A stretch of DNA of 64,000 nt from Bacteroidaceae bacterium (GCA_017536695.1 JAFXGX010000074.1:1-64000), one strand, 5' to 3'; shown: positions 17,052 to 25,916, counted from the first letter of the stretch. The notes: generated by a model not told the origin, from the letters alone. Numbers and translations are program-made.

Positions 17052-18475
17052 AACACTTACTCAGACATACAGACACAGGACAACCATTCAGCGCCACTAC
17101 AGAGAAGATGAGCTATAGAGAGCTGACCAAGACCATTCTTCTTTTGGGCACACCACTTATTGTAGGAGAACTTGGAGCTATTGCCCAGCAGTTTGCTGAT
17201 ACCATGATGGTAGGTCATTATGGAACGAATGAATTAGCCGCTGCAGGTTTTGTCAATAGCATTTTCTATTTTGTCATATTTCTTACCTTGGGCATGTCTT
17301 ATGCCTCTACTCCACTTATTGGGAGTGCATTCGGGAAAAAGGATAATGACAGCGTTTTCCGCATTTTTGCAGGAAGTATCATTGTAAACCTTCTGGTAGG
17401 CATGTTCTTTGTCATTCTTCTTCTACTTGTCTATTTCAACTTGGAAACGCTCTTCTTCAACTCCGATTCTGACCTATTCCATCAGCCATATGAGATTCTG
17501 GATTTGTCAAAGAGTTATTTGTTAATACTAACCATTTCTGTTCCGTTCATGACAATGTTCTATGCATGCAAGCAATATCTTGACGGTATAGGAAATACAC
17601 AGGTATCAATGTGGGTAATGCTTTTTGCCAATATACTTAACATTGTACTTAACTGGTGTTTGATTTTTGGACATTGTGGTTTTGAGCCTATGGGTCTTTT
17701 GGGAGCAGGTTTATCAACACTCATTTCAAGAGTGGCACAGCTTTTGATAATCATGTTTGTGGTATACAGAACCGATACGGTAAGAACTAGAATAAACAAC
17801 CTGCTAAAGAGCCATCTAAGACCGACAACAGAAGATCTCCGGGAACTGTTCAGATTAGGAATACCCATCAGCATTCAGTTAGGTCTTGAGATAGGAGCTT
17901 TCAATGTGTGCGGTATCTTCATGGGATGGTTAGGCACACTGCCACTGGCCGCCCATCAAACGATGTATACGATTTCAACTCTATGTTTCCAGATTCTTTA
18001 CGGAATCGGTGCAGCTGGGACCATTATAATCAGTCATTTCTATGGAGTAAAGGCATGGGATAATATAAAGAGAACAGCTAATACAACTTTTATAGTAGCT
18101 CTAATATTAGTAACAATTCAGACCATTGGAATACTCGTATTCATCAAACCATTGTCGGCATGCTTTACCAATGATACAGGAGTCATCGAATTGATGTATC
18201 TAATACTGCCAAGCTTTGTAATATATCAGTTTGGAGACTGCACACAAATAGTCTATGCCAATGCACTCAGAGGAATTGAAGACACAAAACCATTGGCATA
18301 CATCGCTGTTTTTGCATACATTCTTGTATGCCTTCCACTATCCTATCTTATTGCATTTAAATTTGGATTTGGAGTCTCAGGAGTGTGGATGGGTATTCCA
18401 ATAGGTCTATCCTTGGCCGGACTGCTCTTCTTTACAAGATTCAGAAGAAAGCTAAAAGTTTTAATGTCCAAATGA
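17048..18475 (+). CDS. MATE-family multidrug/metabolite exporter
   Basis: 475 residues with about 12 hydrophobic segments. Family features: LGTPLIVGELGAIAQQFADT with MMVGHYGTNELAAAGF in the first repeat, and LGIPISIQLGLEIGAFN, GWLGTLPLAAHQ near the start of the second. MATE proteins export cationic or amphipathic compounds using Na+ or H+ gradients. The first ~20 residues (MKHLLRHTDTGQPFSATTEK) form a polar extension. A second ATG at 17108 (MSYRELTKTI) would give a more typical length. Its annotated start overlaps the upstream channel gene by 4 nt (ATGA), so the two are almost surely co-translated. Substrate unknown. Confidence 0.88.
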   Translation: MKHLLRHTDTGQPFSATTEKMSYRELTKTILLLGTPLIVGELGAIAQQFADTMMVGHYGTNELAAAGFVNSIFYFVIFLTLGMSYASTPLIGSAFGKKDNDSVFRIFAGSIIVNLLVGMFFVILLLLVYFNLETLFFNSDSDLFHQPYEILDLSKSYLLILTISVPFMTMFYACKQYLDGIGNTQVSMWVMLFANILNIVLNWCLIFGHCGFEPMGLLGAGLSTLISRVAQLLIIMFVVYRTDTVRTRINNLLKSHLRPTTEDLRELFRLGIPISIQLGLEIGAFNVCGIFMGWLGTLPLAAHQTMYTISTLCFQILYGIGAAGTIIISHFYGVKAWDNIKRTANTTFIVALILVTIQTIGILVFIKPLSACFTNDTGVIELMYLILPSFVIYQFGDCTQIVYANALRGIEDTKPLAYIAVFAYILVCLPLSYLIAFKFGFGVSGVWMGIPIGLSLAGLLFFTRFRRKLKVLMSK

Positions 18476-18479
18476 GGTA

Positions 18480-18569
18480 ATGGCAGCGTTCATGAAAGGA
18501 TTCCAAAGCACTTCAACACAGAACGATATTGTTATCAATCTACTTGCAAAAATGATAGGTTCCACTTAA
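18480..18569 (+). CDS. possible 29-residue small protein after the MATE gene
   Basis: An ATG-started frame 4 nt after the MATE stop encodes MAAFMKGFQSTSTQNDIVIN plus LLAKMIGST. It is close enough to be co-transcribed. There is no hydrophobic core and no known family. It may be a chance frame or the remnant of a longer gene cut at the island edge, because recG begins to be read from the other strand 20 nt later. Confidence 0.25.
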   Translation: MAAFMKGFQSTSTQNDIVINLLAKMIGST

Positions 18570-18587
18570 GAAATGAATATTCATTTC

Positions 18588-20687
18588 TCATGAAATCGCT
18601 CCCCAGTTCCAGTTCTTCATGTTCTTTATTGTGCGCAGACGCTCCCACAGCACCTTATATTGAGGCAGATTACGCTCAGGGTCGGCATTCACTACCTCGC
18701 GTGCCACCTCGCGCACGTACTGCAGGAGCTGTTCATCGCGGGCAAGGTTCGCAATCTTTAGGTCAAAGGCAATTCCGCTCTGCTGCGTACCCTCCATGTC
18801 GCCGGGACCGCGCAGCTTGAGGTCGGCCTCGGCAATCTCAAAGCCGTCGTTGCTGGTCGTCATTATCTCCATACGCTTGCGGGTCTCCTCGGAGAGCTTG
18901 TTGCCGGTAACGAGTATACAGTACGACTGTGAAGCTCCACGCCCCACCCTGCCACGCAACTGGTGAAGCTGAGACAGTCCGAAACGTTCGGCATTCTCAA
19001 TTACCATTACCGAGGCATTCGGTACATCCACACCCACCTCGATTACCGTCGTTGAGACAAGCAGCTGTGTCTCGCCCGACGCGAAACGACGCATCTCCTC
19101 ATCCTTCTCCTTGGGTTTCATCTTGCCATGCAGCTTGCTGAGCCTGTAGTCGCAGAAGATGTTACACAACTGCTTGTAACCGTCCTCAAGGTTCTTGAGG
19201 TCCAGCTTCTCGCTCTCGCTGATGAGAGGATAGACCACATAGGCCTGTCGCCCCTCCTGTAGCTGCTTGCGTATGAAGGAATACATGCTGTCGGCGCGGT
19301 TACGGAATATGTGCGTTGTAGTGATTGGCTTACGGCCCGGGGGCAGTTCATCGATGACGGAGACCTCAAGGTCGCCATAGAGCGTCATGGCCAACGTACG
19401 GGGAATAGGTGTCGCTGTCATGACCAGTATATGAGGCGGGATATTGTTCTTTGCCCACATCTTGGCACGTTGAACCACGCCGAACCTGTGCTGCTCATCA
19501 ATGACTACAAGGCCAAGGTTGTAGAAGAGCACATTATCTTCGAGCACGGCATGAGTGCCTACGAGGATGTCAACCCCGCCGTCGGCAAGTGCCTCGAAAA
19601 GCGGAGTACGCTCTTTCTGCCTGGTGCTGCCTGTAAGCAATTCCACCCTGACAGGCAAGTCACCGAGCATGCGGCGTATGGTGGCAAAATGCTGCTCGGC
19701 AAGAATCTCTGTCGGCGCAAGGATACATGCCTGATAACCGTTGTCCTTGGCCAGCAGCATCGACAGCAATGCGACAAGAGTCTTTCCGCTGCCTACATCG
19801 CCCTGCAACAGGCGGTTCATCTGACGATTGCTGTTGACATCGGCACGTATCTCACGCACCACCCTTTTCTGCGCCCCTGTAAGCTCGAATGGAAGGTTCT
19901 CATGATAGAAACGGTTGAACATGTCACCAACCTTTGCGAAACGGTGCCCAAGATAACGCATCTGCCTGTCGCGTGCATACTGGAGAATATTGAGCTGTAT
20001 ATAGAAGAGCTCCTCGAACTTCAGCCTGTACTGAGCCAGCTGCAGTTCTTTAGTGTTCTTGGGGAAATGTATTATCCGCAAGGCGTCATCGAGCGACATC
20101 AGCCCATGCTTGCGTATGATATCATCGGAAAGCGTCTCGGGTATTTCCGCTGTGAGCAACCCGAAAAGGTTATGTACCAGTTTAGCCATGGCATTGGAGT
20201 TCAGCCCATGGCGTTTCATCTTCTCGGTAGTATTGTAATAGGGTTGTAGCCCCATGCTGCTCAACTGGAGCGTGGAAGCATCGTCAACGTCAGGATGCGC
20301 GATATTTACCCTGCCGTTGAACATCGAAGGCTTGCCGAACACCACATACTGCGTGGCCACTTTCAGACGGTTCTTCACATACTTGATACCCTTGAACCAG
20401 ACAAGGTCGACAAATGCCGTACCGTCGGTAAAATGAGCCACAAGACGACGTCCTGCCCCCTCGCCCAGCTCTTCGAACGAGCGTATCTCGCCAAGCAGCT
20501 GCACATGCTGCAGATGACCGCCAAGCTCATTTACCTTGTAGATGCGGCTGCGGTCGATATATTTATACGGGAAATAGTACAAAAGGTCATACAGGGAACG
20601 TATGTTCAGTTCCCCGCCGAGGATGGAAGCACGCTGCTCGCCGACACCCGGAAGAAACTTTATATTTCTTGTTGCGGTATCCAGCAT
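18588..20687 (-). CDS. recG: ATP-dependent DNA helicase RecG
   Basis: 699 residues, full length. N-terminal wedge/OB region (about 50-150), then a superfamily 2 helicase core: Walker A GDVGSGKT (296-303), DEQH box (397-400, VVIDEQHRFGV), MTATPIPRTLAMTLYGDL, and the C-terminal motifs VIEVGVDVPNASVMVIENAE and RFGLSQLHQLRGRVGRG. RecG remodels stalled forks and Holliday junctions. The start overlaps the ispD end by 28 nt, so it is the distal gene of the pdxJ-ispD run. Confidence 0.96.
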   Translation of the reverse strand: MLDTATRNIKFLPGVGEQRASILGGELNIRSLYDLLYYFPYKYIDRSRIYKVNELGGHLQHVQLLGEIRSFEELGEGAGRRLVAHFTDGTAFVDLVWFKGIKYVKNRLKVATQYVVFGKPSMFNGRVNIAHPDVDDASTLQLSSMGLQPYYNTTEKMKRHGLNSNAMAKLVHNLFGLLTAEIPETLSDDIIRKHGLMSLDDALRIIHFPKNTKELQLAQYRLKFEELFYIQLNILQYARDRQMRYLGHRFAKVGDMFNRFYHENLPFELTGAQKRVVREIRADVNSNRQMNRLLQGDVGSGKTLVALLSMLLAKDNGYQACILAPTEILAEQHFATIRRMLGDLPVRVELLTGSTRQKERTPLFEALADGGVDILVGTHAVLEDNVLFYNLGLVVIDEQHRFGVVQRAKMWAKNNIPPHILVMTATPIPRTLAMTLYGDLEVSVIDELPPGRKPITTTHIFRNRADSMYSFIRKQLQEGRQAYVVYPLISESEKLDLKNLEDGYKQLCNIFCDYRLSKLHGKMKPKEKDEEMRRFASGETQLLVSTTVIEVGVDVPNASVMVIENAERFGLSQLHQLRGRVGRGASQSYCILVTGNKLSEETRKRMEIMTTSNDGFEIAEADLKLRGPGDMEGTQQSGIAFDLKIANLARDEQLLQYVREVAREVVNADPERNLPQYKVLWERLRTIKNMKNWNWGAIS

Positions 20688-21358
20688 TCCATCAAGGTTC
20701 TTGCAACCAGCATATCGAACGGAGTTGTCAGCTTGATATTCTCCCTGTTGCCCTCAACAGCGACAACATCCTTGCCCGAAGCCTCGACAACCGATGCATC
20801 ATCGGTAAATGTCTCGACAAAGCGTTGCTCATATGCCTTGCGCAGGACAGAGAGCTTGAACACCTGAGGGGTCTGCACAAGGCGGTAACGGTCGCGCGGA
20901 ACCACCTCGGTCACGCCATCGGCACCGACAATGTGACGCAGACTGTCCTGAAGGTCAATCATCGGTATTGCCGCACCATGAATCCACGCCTCGCGGAAAC
21001 AGTCATCAATGACCCTCTGTGACACAAACGGGCGCACGCCGTCATGCACACCTACAAGAGCCTCATCAATGTCATCCACCTGGGCAAGACCATTCTGTAC
21101 CGAGTGGAAACGTGTTGCTCCACCCTGTGTAAGCAGTAGAGGAACGGCAAACTCATACTGCCTGCACATCTCCTTCCACAGGTCGAACTGCTCGGCAGGC
21201 AGCACAAGCACCAACTGCATGGCAGGGTCTATTGCATGCAGACGCTCGAGAGTAACCATAAGCACCGGTTTGTTCCCGATTACCTGAAACTGCTTGGGAA
21301 CCTCTCCCCCCATGCGAAGGCCCTTGCCTCCTGCCACGACTATAATATATTTTTTCAT
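20660..21358 (-). CDS. ispD: 2-C-methyl-D-erythritol 4-phosphate cytidylyltransferase
   Basis: 232 residues. N-terminal nucleotide-binding signature VVAGGKGLRMGGEVPKQF (7-24) with Arg/Lys residues for CTP. Later GVHDGVRPFVSQ, VPRDRYRLVQTPQVFK and TDDASVVEASG, all IspD motifs. It makes CDP-methylerythritol in the non-mevalonate isoprenoid pathway. The C-terminus (PFDMLVARTLMECW) is encoded within the recG start overlap. 95 nt separate it from the DJ-1 gene upstream. Confidence 0.95.
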   Translation of the reverse strand: MKKYIIVVAGGKGLRMGGEVPKQFQVIGNKPVLMVTLERLHAIDPAMQLVLVLPAEQFDLWKEMCRQYEFAVPLLLTQGGATRFHSVQNGLAQVDDIDEALVGVHDGVRPFVSQRVIDDCFREAWIHGAAIPMIDLQDSLRHIVGADGVTEVVPRDRYRLVQTPQVFKLSVLRKAYEQRFVETFTDDASVVEASGKDVVAVEGNRENIKLTTPFDMLVARTLMECWIPQQEI

Positions 21359-21453
21359 AAACGATTCTTTACATTATTGACAACGACGCCCACAGCAAGC
21401 CCATGAGTGCCATTGCTTAAGATTAATTACAGGCCATAGCAGCCCGTTCCGCC

Positions 21454-21999
21454 TCAGAACTGCATCTGAGAGCGCAACGTTGCCACCACCCCGGCACCGC
21501 AGAGACGTTCAACGACAGCAAAGCCGAAGTCAAAAGAGACACCGGGACCGCAGCCGGTAATGATGTTACCGTCCTCCTGGACTGGAGCGGCGGTATATTC
21601 GGCACCGAAGAGGTCACCCTCGCATCCCGGATAGCATGTAGCCTTGCGACCCTCAAGGATTCCTATGCGGCCGAAGACCATAGGTGCTGCACATATCGCA
21701 GCAAGAAGCATCCCCTTTGCATTGGCATCGACAAGTGCAGCGCGCAATGGCTCATGAGCCGACAGATTGTCAGTACCCACGCCACCGCCGGGCAGCACCA
21801 GAGCCGAAGCGTCATCAAACGACACATCCTCATAGAGTGCATCGGCAACAACGGTGACACCTTGTGCCGAGATGACCTCGGCGCGTTTCATTATAGAGAC
21901 CGTCACAACCTCAATGCCCGCACGACGCATCACGTCAACGGGAGCCAATGCCTCGACGGTCTCGAAACCGTCGGCAAGGAACAGATATACTTTCTTCAT
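21454..21999 (-). CDS. DJ-1/PfpI family protein (YajL-like)
   Basis: 181 residues from ATG 21999, 2 nt past the tonB stop (a TTG six bases earlier is in frame). The DJ-1 fold is shown by MKKVYLFLADGFETVEALAP with the conserved Glu, LVLPGGGVGTDNL, and the nucleophile elbow AAICAAPMVFG containing the reactive Cys. The C-terminal TGCGPGVSFDFGFAVVERL fits the family. Proposed roles in this group include protein deglycation or chaperoning under oxidative or carbonyl stress. The exact role here is unknown. Confidence 0.9.
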   Translation of the reverse strand: MKKVYLFLADGFETVEALAPVDVMRRAGIEVVTVSIMKRAEVISAQGVTVVADALYEDVSFDDASALVLPGGGVGTDNLSAHEPLRAALVDANAKGMLLAAICAAPMVFGRIGILEGRKATCYPGCEGDLFGAEYTAAPVQEDGNIITGCGPGVSFDFGFAVVERLCGAGVVATLRSQMQF

Positions 22000-22001
22000 A
22001 A

Positions 22002-22838
22002 TCAATAATTCATTTTAAACCTGAATGTTATGGTACCATTCTCATTCTCAGTAAGTTCAGAGACCTTGTTGAACCTTATCTTCATAGCCTCCTTCTCGGC
22101 AACACGCTTGAGTGTAACAGATGTAGTCCTTGCATTGGCACTCACCACCTGACCCATAGGGTTCACGGTCACATGAACGACAACAGTACCCTCTTCCTGT
22201 ACAGGAATCTTCCTGTTCAGTTCGCCAACGACCTTACGGTTACCAACACTTGCCTCAATGCCGTGTCCGTTGCCCGTACCTGTTTCAAATCCTCTGTCGG
22301 TGCCACCTTCTTCTGTACCCGAGTTACCGACACCGTCATTCTTGCCTCCTGAGCTGCTTATCTGCCCCGACTTGCCGAATGAGCCTGCCACAGACTTGGC
22401 AATCTTCTCCTTTGCCTTGCGCTCAGCCTCTTCCTTGGCCCTTTGTTCAGCCTCATCGGCAGCCTTGTGCCTCTCTTCCTCGGCACGTCTCTTGTCAGCC
22501 TCGCTCTGAACCGGTTTCTTATCTTTGTTTACGGACTTTACGGTGTCTACAGGAATGCTCTGCTCATCCCTCTGTGCGATAAGAGGCTCTTCTACAGCCT
22601 TCGAGGGGGTATTCTGCGCAGATGGCACCTCTTGCGGCCTCTCAGCGGGAACAACCTTAGCCTCGAAGAACTCCTCACCTGCCACATCCTCGACGGCACC
22701 CTGCATCTCAATGTTGCTCTTCTCGGGCTGCGGCGGAATCTGTTCCATTACCAGCAGATAAAGCAGAAGCAGCACCAGTATGTGAAATACCGCTGTACCG
22801 ATGATTCCGTATATCTTCTCTTTAGAAAAATCCTTCAT
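22002..22838 (-). CDS. tonB: energy transducer TonB
   Basis: 278 residues from ATG 22838, whose A is the last base of the exbD stop TGA. One N-terminal transmembrane helix (about 10-30, GIIGTAVFHILVLLLLYLLV). The periplasmic linker is rich in Glu/Lys/Ala (about 105-150, EEERHKAADEAEQRAKEEAE) and then Gly/Ser, more TolA-like than Pro-rich. The C-terminal TonB domain (about 190-278, NRKIPVQEEGTVVVHVTVNP to GTITFRFKMNY) would contact TonB boxes of outer-membrane receptors. Driven by the adjacent ExbB/ExbD. Confidence 0.92.
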   Translation of the reverse strand: MKDFSKEKIYGIIGTAVFHILVLLLLYLLVMEQIPPQPEKSNIEMQGAVEDVAGEEFFEAKVVPAERPQEVPSAQNTPSKAVEEPLIAQRDEQSIPVDTVKSVNKDKKPVQSEADKRRAEEERHKAADEAEQRAKEEAERKAKEKIAKSVAGSFGKSGQISSSGGKNDGVGNSGTEEGGTDRGFETGTGNGHGIEASVGNRKVVGELNRKIPVQEEGTVVVHVTVNPMGQVVSANARTTSVTLKRVAEKEAMKIRFNKVSELTENENGTITFRFKMNY

Positions 22839-23254
22839 CACTTTCTATCGGGTTGGCGCGTAGCAAGCACCATCTTGAACTCGTTATCATTTGCAATGTT
22901 AAGCACCTTCACAACCTCGCCATATGGTATTGAGACGTCGGCATACAGGGCAACATACATCTCGTTGTCCTTCTCGCGGCATTCGAACAGGAACGCGGTC
23001 AGCTCCTCATGACCGGTTATCTGTACAGGTTCATCCTTGTCCCACTGGACAAACATGTTCAGTTCCTGGTCTATTGTCACACGCGCCATCGGTTTGGCGT
23101 GTGTCTGCGCCTTACCCTCGGGCAACAGCACCTTTATCGCATTAGGCGCAACGATAGTCGATGTCAGCATGAAGAATATCAGCAGCAAGAAGATGATATC
23201 CGTCATCGATGACATTGAGAAACCATCAATGGCCTTTGTCTTTCTCTTTATCAT
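22838..23254 (-). CDS. exbD: biopolymer transport protein ExbD
   Basis: 138 residues. One transmembrane helix (about 15-36, SMTDIIFLLLIFFMLTSTIV) carrying the conserved membrane Asp (MTDIIF), followed by the periplasmic ExbD/TolR fold (ITGHEELTAFLFECREKDNE, IPYGEVVKVLNIAND). It forms the proton-conducting stator with ExbB and energises TonB. It starts 11 nt after the exbB stop and overlaps tonB by one base. Confidence 0.94.
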   Translation of the reverse strand: MIKRKTKAIDGFSMSSMTDIIFLLLIFFMLTSTIVAPNAIKVLLPEGKAQTHAKPMARVTIDQELNMFVQWDKDEPVQITGHEELTAFLFECREKDNEMYVALYADVSIPYGEVVKVLNIANDNEFKMVLATRQPDRK

Positions 23255-23265
23255 ATCAACTGTGT

Positions 23266-24042
23266 TTATTCCTGTGAATTGCCATTCCTTATATCAGAAA
23301 CAATCTCAAGGAAGGATATTATATCCGCCTCCATAAGGTTCTGGGCCTTGTCTACCCTTGCCACAAGATAGTTATAGGCAAAAATTGCTATGATACCCAC
23401 GATGAGACCGCCCACTGTCGTGACCATGGCCTCATATATACCGCCTGAAAGCAGTGACACATCGATGTTGTTGCCGGCGTTCGACATCTGCCAGAAAGCC
23501 TGCACCATACCTGTCACCGTACCCAGAAAACCGAGCATAGGAGCAACGGCTGCAATTGTAGAGAGAATAGGAAGGCCCTTCTCAAGAGCGGCAATCTCAA
23601 GTGCTGCATTGTTCTCGAGCACCTGGCGTAGAGAAGGCAGGTCAAGATTGGAATCCTTCACTCCTTTAACCAGGATGCGCGACATCGGAGTGTTCATTCT
23701 CTCACAATAGTTCATCGCCGACTTCGGGTCGTTGTCACGCAGATTGTCATTGATGCGGTCGAGTAGATAAGGATTCTTCTGCATCGCCTTGCGCAATGTC
23801 ATGAAACGCTCCACGAAGATGTAGATACCCAATATTGACAATATCGCCAATACAATCATAATCCAACCGCCCTTGACGGCGAGGTCAAGAATGTTCAAAG
23901 TCTCCTGTACAGGCTCTGCAACCTGTGTGATAACCTCCGCGCCAATTACTTCCGCGCCTGTTACCTCCGCGCTTACCGCCTCAGCAGCGGCTCCAGTCAA
24001 AAAAATCATAGTCAGTATTGTTTTAATTATTTTGTCAGACAT
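23266..24042 (-). CDS. exbB: ExbB/TolQ proton channel with N-terminal pentapeptide repeat
   Basis: 258 residues. A hydrophobic N-terminus is followed by three near-identical pentapeptides (AEVTG-AEVIG-AEVIT, about 22-36), encoded by a 15-bp tandem repeat at 23930-23974. The MotA/TolQ/ExbB domain follows with helices at about 55-75, 155-180 and 195-220. Motifs: VERFMTLRKAMQKNP, LSTIAAVAPMLGFLGTVTGM and GGIYEAMVTTVGGLIVGI. It forms the pentameric part of the TonB motor. Its start overlaps the pdxJ end by 16 nt. Confidence 0.93.
   Translation of the reverse strand: MSDKIIKTILTMIFLTGAAAEAVSAEVTGAEVIGAEVITQVAEPVQETLNILDLAVKGGWIMIVLAILSILGIYIFVERFMTLRKAMQKNPYLLDRINDNLRDNDPKSAMNYCERMNTPMSRILVKGVKDSNLDLPSLRQVLENNAALEIAALEKGLPILSTIAAVAPMLGFLGTVTGMVQAFWQMSNAGNNIDVSLLSGGIYEAMVTTVGGLIVGIIAIFAYNYLVARVDKAQNLMEADIISFLEIVSDIRNGNSQE
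23930..23974. repeat. three tandem 15-bp units inside exbB
   Basis: Units at 23930, 23945 and 23960, each close to ATTACCTCCGCGCCT. They are in frame, so copy-number change would add or remove five residues of the ExbB leader region without breaking the gene. Confidence 0.85.
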
Positions 24043-24746
24043 TTCTTGTAGGCGGCAATTGTCGCTTCAAGACCCATGTAAAGGGCATCGCATATAAGGG
24101 CATGCCCTATCGACACCTCATCGACCCATGTGATTACATCGGTAAAGTACTTCAGGTTCTCAAGGCTGAGGTCGTGACCGGCATTAAGACCTATACCAAG
24201 CTGTTTCACACGCTTTGCCGTCTCGAGGAACGGCGCAATTGCAGCCTCGGGATTCGTGGGGTACATATGGGCATAGGGGCCCGTGTAAAGCTCAACACGG
24301 TCTGTGCCCGCCATTGCCGCATACTCGGCCATCCTGGGGTCGGCATCGATGAACACCGAACTGCGGATGCCTGCAGCACGCAGGTCGTTGAGGATATCGC
24401 GCAGGAACTCCTGTTCGGTAACAGTGTTCCAACCACTGTTCGATGTCAGCTGGTCGGGCTTGTCAGGAACCAGCGTCACCTGTGAAGGACGCACCCGCAG
24501 CACCAGGTCCATAAAATCCCTTGTAGGATACCCTTCGATGTTGAACTCCGTACGCAACACAGCCTGCAACGCAGGAACATCATCACGTCGTATGTGACGT
24601 TCATCGGGACGCGGATGGACAGTTATTCCATCGGCGCCGAAGAGCTCGCAATCCTTCGCCACCTTGATGATATCGGGATTATTCCCGCCACGGGCGTTCC
24701 TGATTGTCGCCACTTTGTTGATATTTACACTAAGCTTTGTTCTCAT
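24027..24746 (-). CDS. pdxJ: pyridoxine 5'-phosphate synthase
   Basis: 239 residues from ATG 24746 (MRTKLSVNINKVATIRNARG). The 24 codons upstream are excluded because they are A+T-rich leader. PdxJ motifs: LSVNINKVATIRNARGG, GADGITVHPRPDERHIRRDD, and INxGHDL-type LGIGLNAGHDLSLENL near the end. A TIM-barrel enzyme that condenses 1-deoxyxylulose 5-phosphate with aminoacetone phosphate to form vitamin B6 phosphate. First gene of the run that continues into exbB, with a 16-nt overlap. Confidence 0.95.
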   Translation of the reverse strand: MRTKLSVNINKVATIRNARGGNNPDIIKVAKDCELFGADGITVHPRPDERHIRRDDVPALQAVLRTEFNIEGYPTRDFMDLVLRVRPSQVTLVPDKPDQLTSNSGWNTVTEQEFLRDILNDLRAAGIRSSVFIDADPRMAEYAAMAGTDRVELYTGPYAHMYPTNPEAAIAPFLETAKRVKQLGIGLNAGHDLSLENLKYFTDVITWVDEVSIGHALICDALYMGLEATIAAYKKCLTK

Positions 24747-24806
24747 AATCAAGCACCTCTTACCGCTGACAAGCCACAATCCATGCAACTTATCAATATT
24801 TTTTTG

Positions 24807-24814
24807 CAAAAATA
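24807..24814 (-). promoter_or_regulatory. candidate -7 element for pdxJ (TATTTTTG)
   Basis: Exact TAnnTTTG read on the minus strand, 60 nt before the pdxJ ATG. No well-spaced -33 element. Confidence 0.4.
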
Positions 24815-24848
24815 GCACAAATAAAAAATATTATAATATAATTTATCT

Positions 24849-24856
24849 TAATTTTG
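24849..24856 (+). promoter_or_regulatory. candidate -7 element for nadK (TAATTTTG)
   Basis: Exact TAnnTTTG on the plus strand, 107 nt before the nadK ATG, in the divergent pdxJ/nadK spacer. Confidence 0.4.
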
Positions 24857-24963
24857 TACCCCAAAGGGTAGGAATATCAACCACTCCCATGACAAAACAT
24901 TCGGGCAGGCACGATGTTTAACGACAAGGAACCGACTGCCGCATAAGAAGTAAGAAAAGGATT

Positions 24964-25836
24964 ATGAAATTTGCTATTTTCGGGAACAAGCACCAGATAA
25001 AGAAGTCAAGAAGCATTGAGCAACTGTTCAATGCAGTCACCAGTCATGGCGACACCTTCGCCATAGACAAGCCATTCTACGAGTTCCTTCAGAGCGAGGG
25101 TCTCATGATTCCCGAGCCCGAGGAACTGATTGAGGACAACAGTTTTTCGGCCGACATTGCCATAAGTTTCGGAGGCGACGGAACACTGTTGCGCACAGCC
25201 AGCCGCATAGGACGCAAGGAGATTCCCATCCTGGGCATAAACGCAGGACGGTTGGGATTCCTCACCACCACCTCGAACGAGGATATCGACTATGTCATCA
25301 GCGTAATACACAAAGGGGAATACGACATCGAAAGACATAACATCATCGAGGCCATCCCAGACGGGAGAGGACTCAAGAACTACCCTTTCGCCCTCAACGA
25401 GATTGCAGTAATGAAACATGACAGTTCATCAATGATGACACTGGAGGTCACGCTCAACGGCAAGGACAGGATAACATATCAGGCCGACGGACTTATTGTG
25501 GCAGCTCCGTCAGGTTCAACAGGCTACTCGCTGAGCGTGGGCGGCCCCATCATAGCGCCAGACGCCAACGTGCTTGTGCTTACCCCCATCGCGCCGCACA
25601 GCCTGAGCACAAGGCCGCTTGTAATAAGCGACAGCAGCGAGATTGGCATCAAGGTCAGAAGCCGTAGCGGCAACTACCTCATAGCCCTTGACGGACGCAA
25701 CGAGAGTTGCGAGGAAGCGACAACCATCACAGTGCGCAAGGCCGACTACAAACAACTCATAATACGCCGCCGCGAACACACATTCATACAGAACCTGCAG
25801 GAGAAACTCATGTGGGGAACGGATGTAAGAGAGTAA
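24964..25836 (+). CDS. nadK: NAD kinase
   Basis: 290 residues. Diphosphate-kinase motif ISFGGDGTLLRTASRIG (GGDGT at about 70-74), then GINAGRLGFLTT, NEIAVMKHDSSSMMTLEVTL, and the nucleotide-binding ADGLIVAAPSGSTGYSLSVGGP. It phosphorylates NAD to NADP with ATP. Length and motif order match bacterial NadK. Monocistronic, and followed by a long hairpin shared with the convergent fimbrial operon. Confidence 0.96.
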   Translation: MKFAIFGNKHQIKKSRSIEQLFNAVTSHGDTFAIDKPFYEFLQSEGLMIPEPEELIEDNSFSADIAISFGGDGTLLRTASRIGRKEIPILGINAGRLGFLTTTSNEDIDYVISVIHKGEYDIERHNIIEAIPDGRGLKNYPFALNEIAVMKHDSSSMMTLEVTLNGKDRITYQADGLIVAAPSGSTGYSLSVGGPIIAPDANVLVLTPIAPHSLSTRPLVISDSSEIGIKVRSRSGNYLIALDGRNESCEEATTITVRKADYKQLIIRRREHTFIQNLQEKLMWGTDVRE

Positions 25837-25916
25837 GATAGTTACGACTACCTTGCACGCCTCACCCTCACCGGCAAGAGCAGTGCAGCAGAGTGACTGA
25901 AGCAGGAACCATTGCC

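Noticed and set aside
19311..20249. 312-codon plus-strand frame opposite recG
   Set aside because: Shadow of recG. The product has no recognisable fold and recG is unambiguous.
24747..24818. Longer PdxJ start
   Set aside because: The extra 24 residues precede the invariant LSVNINKVA start of the family and lie in A+T-rich leader DNA.
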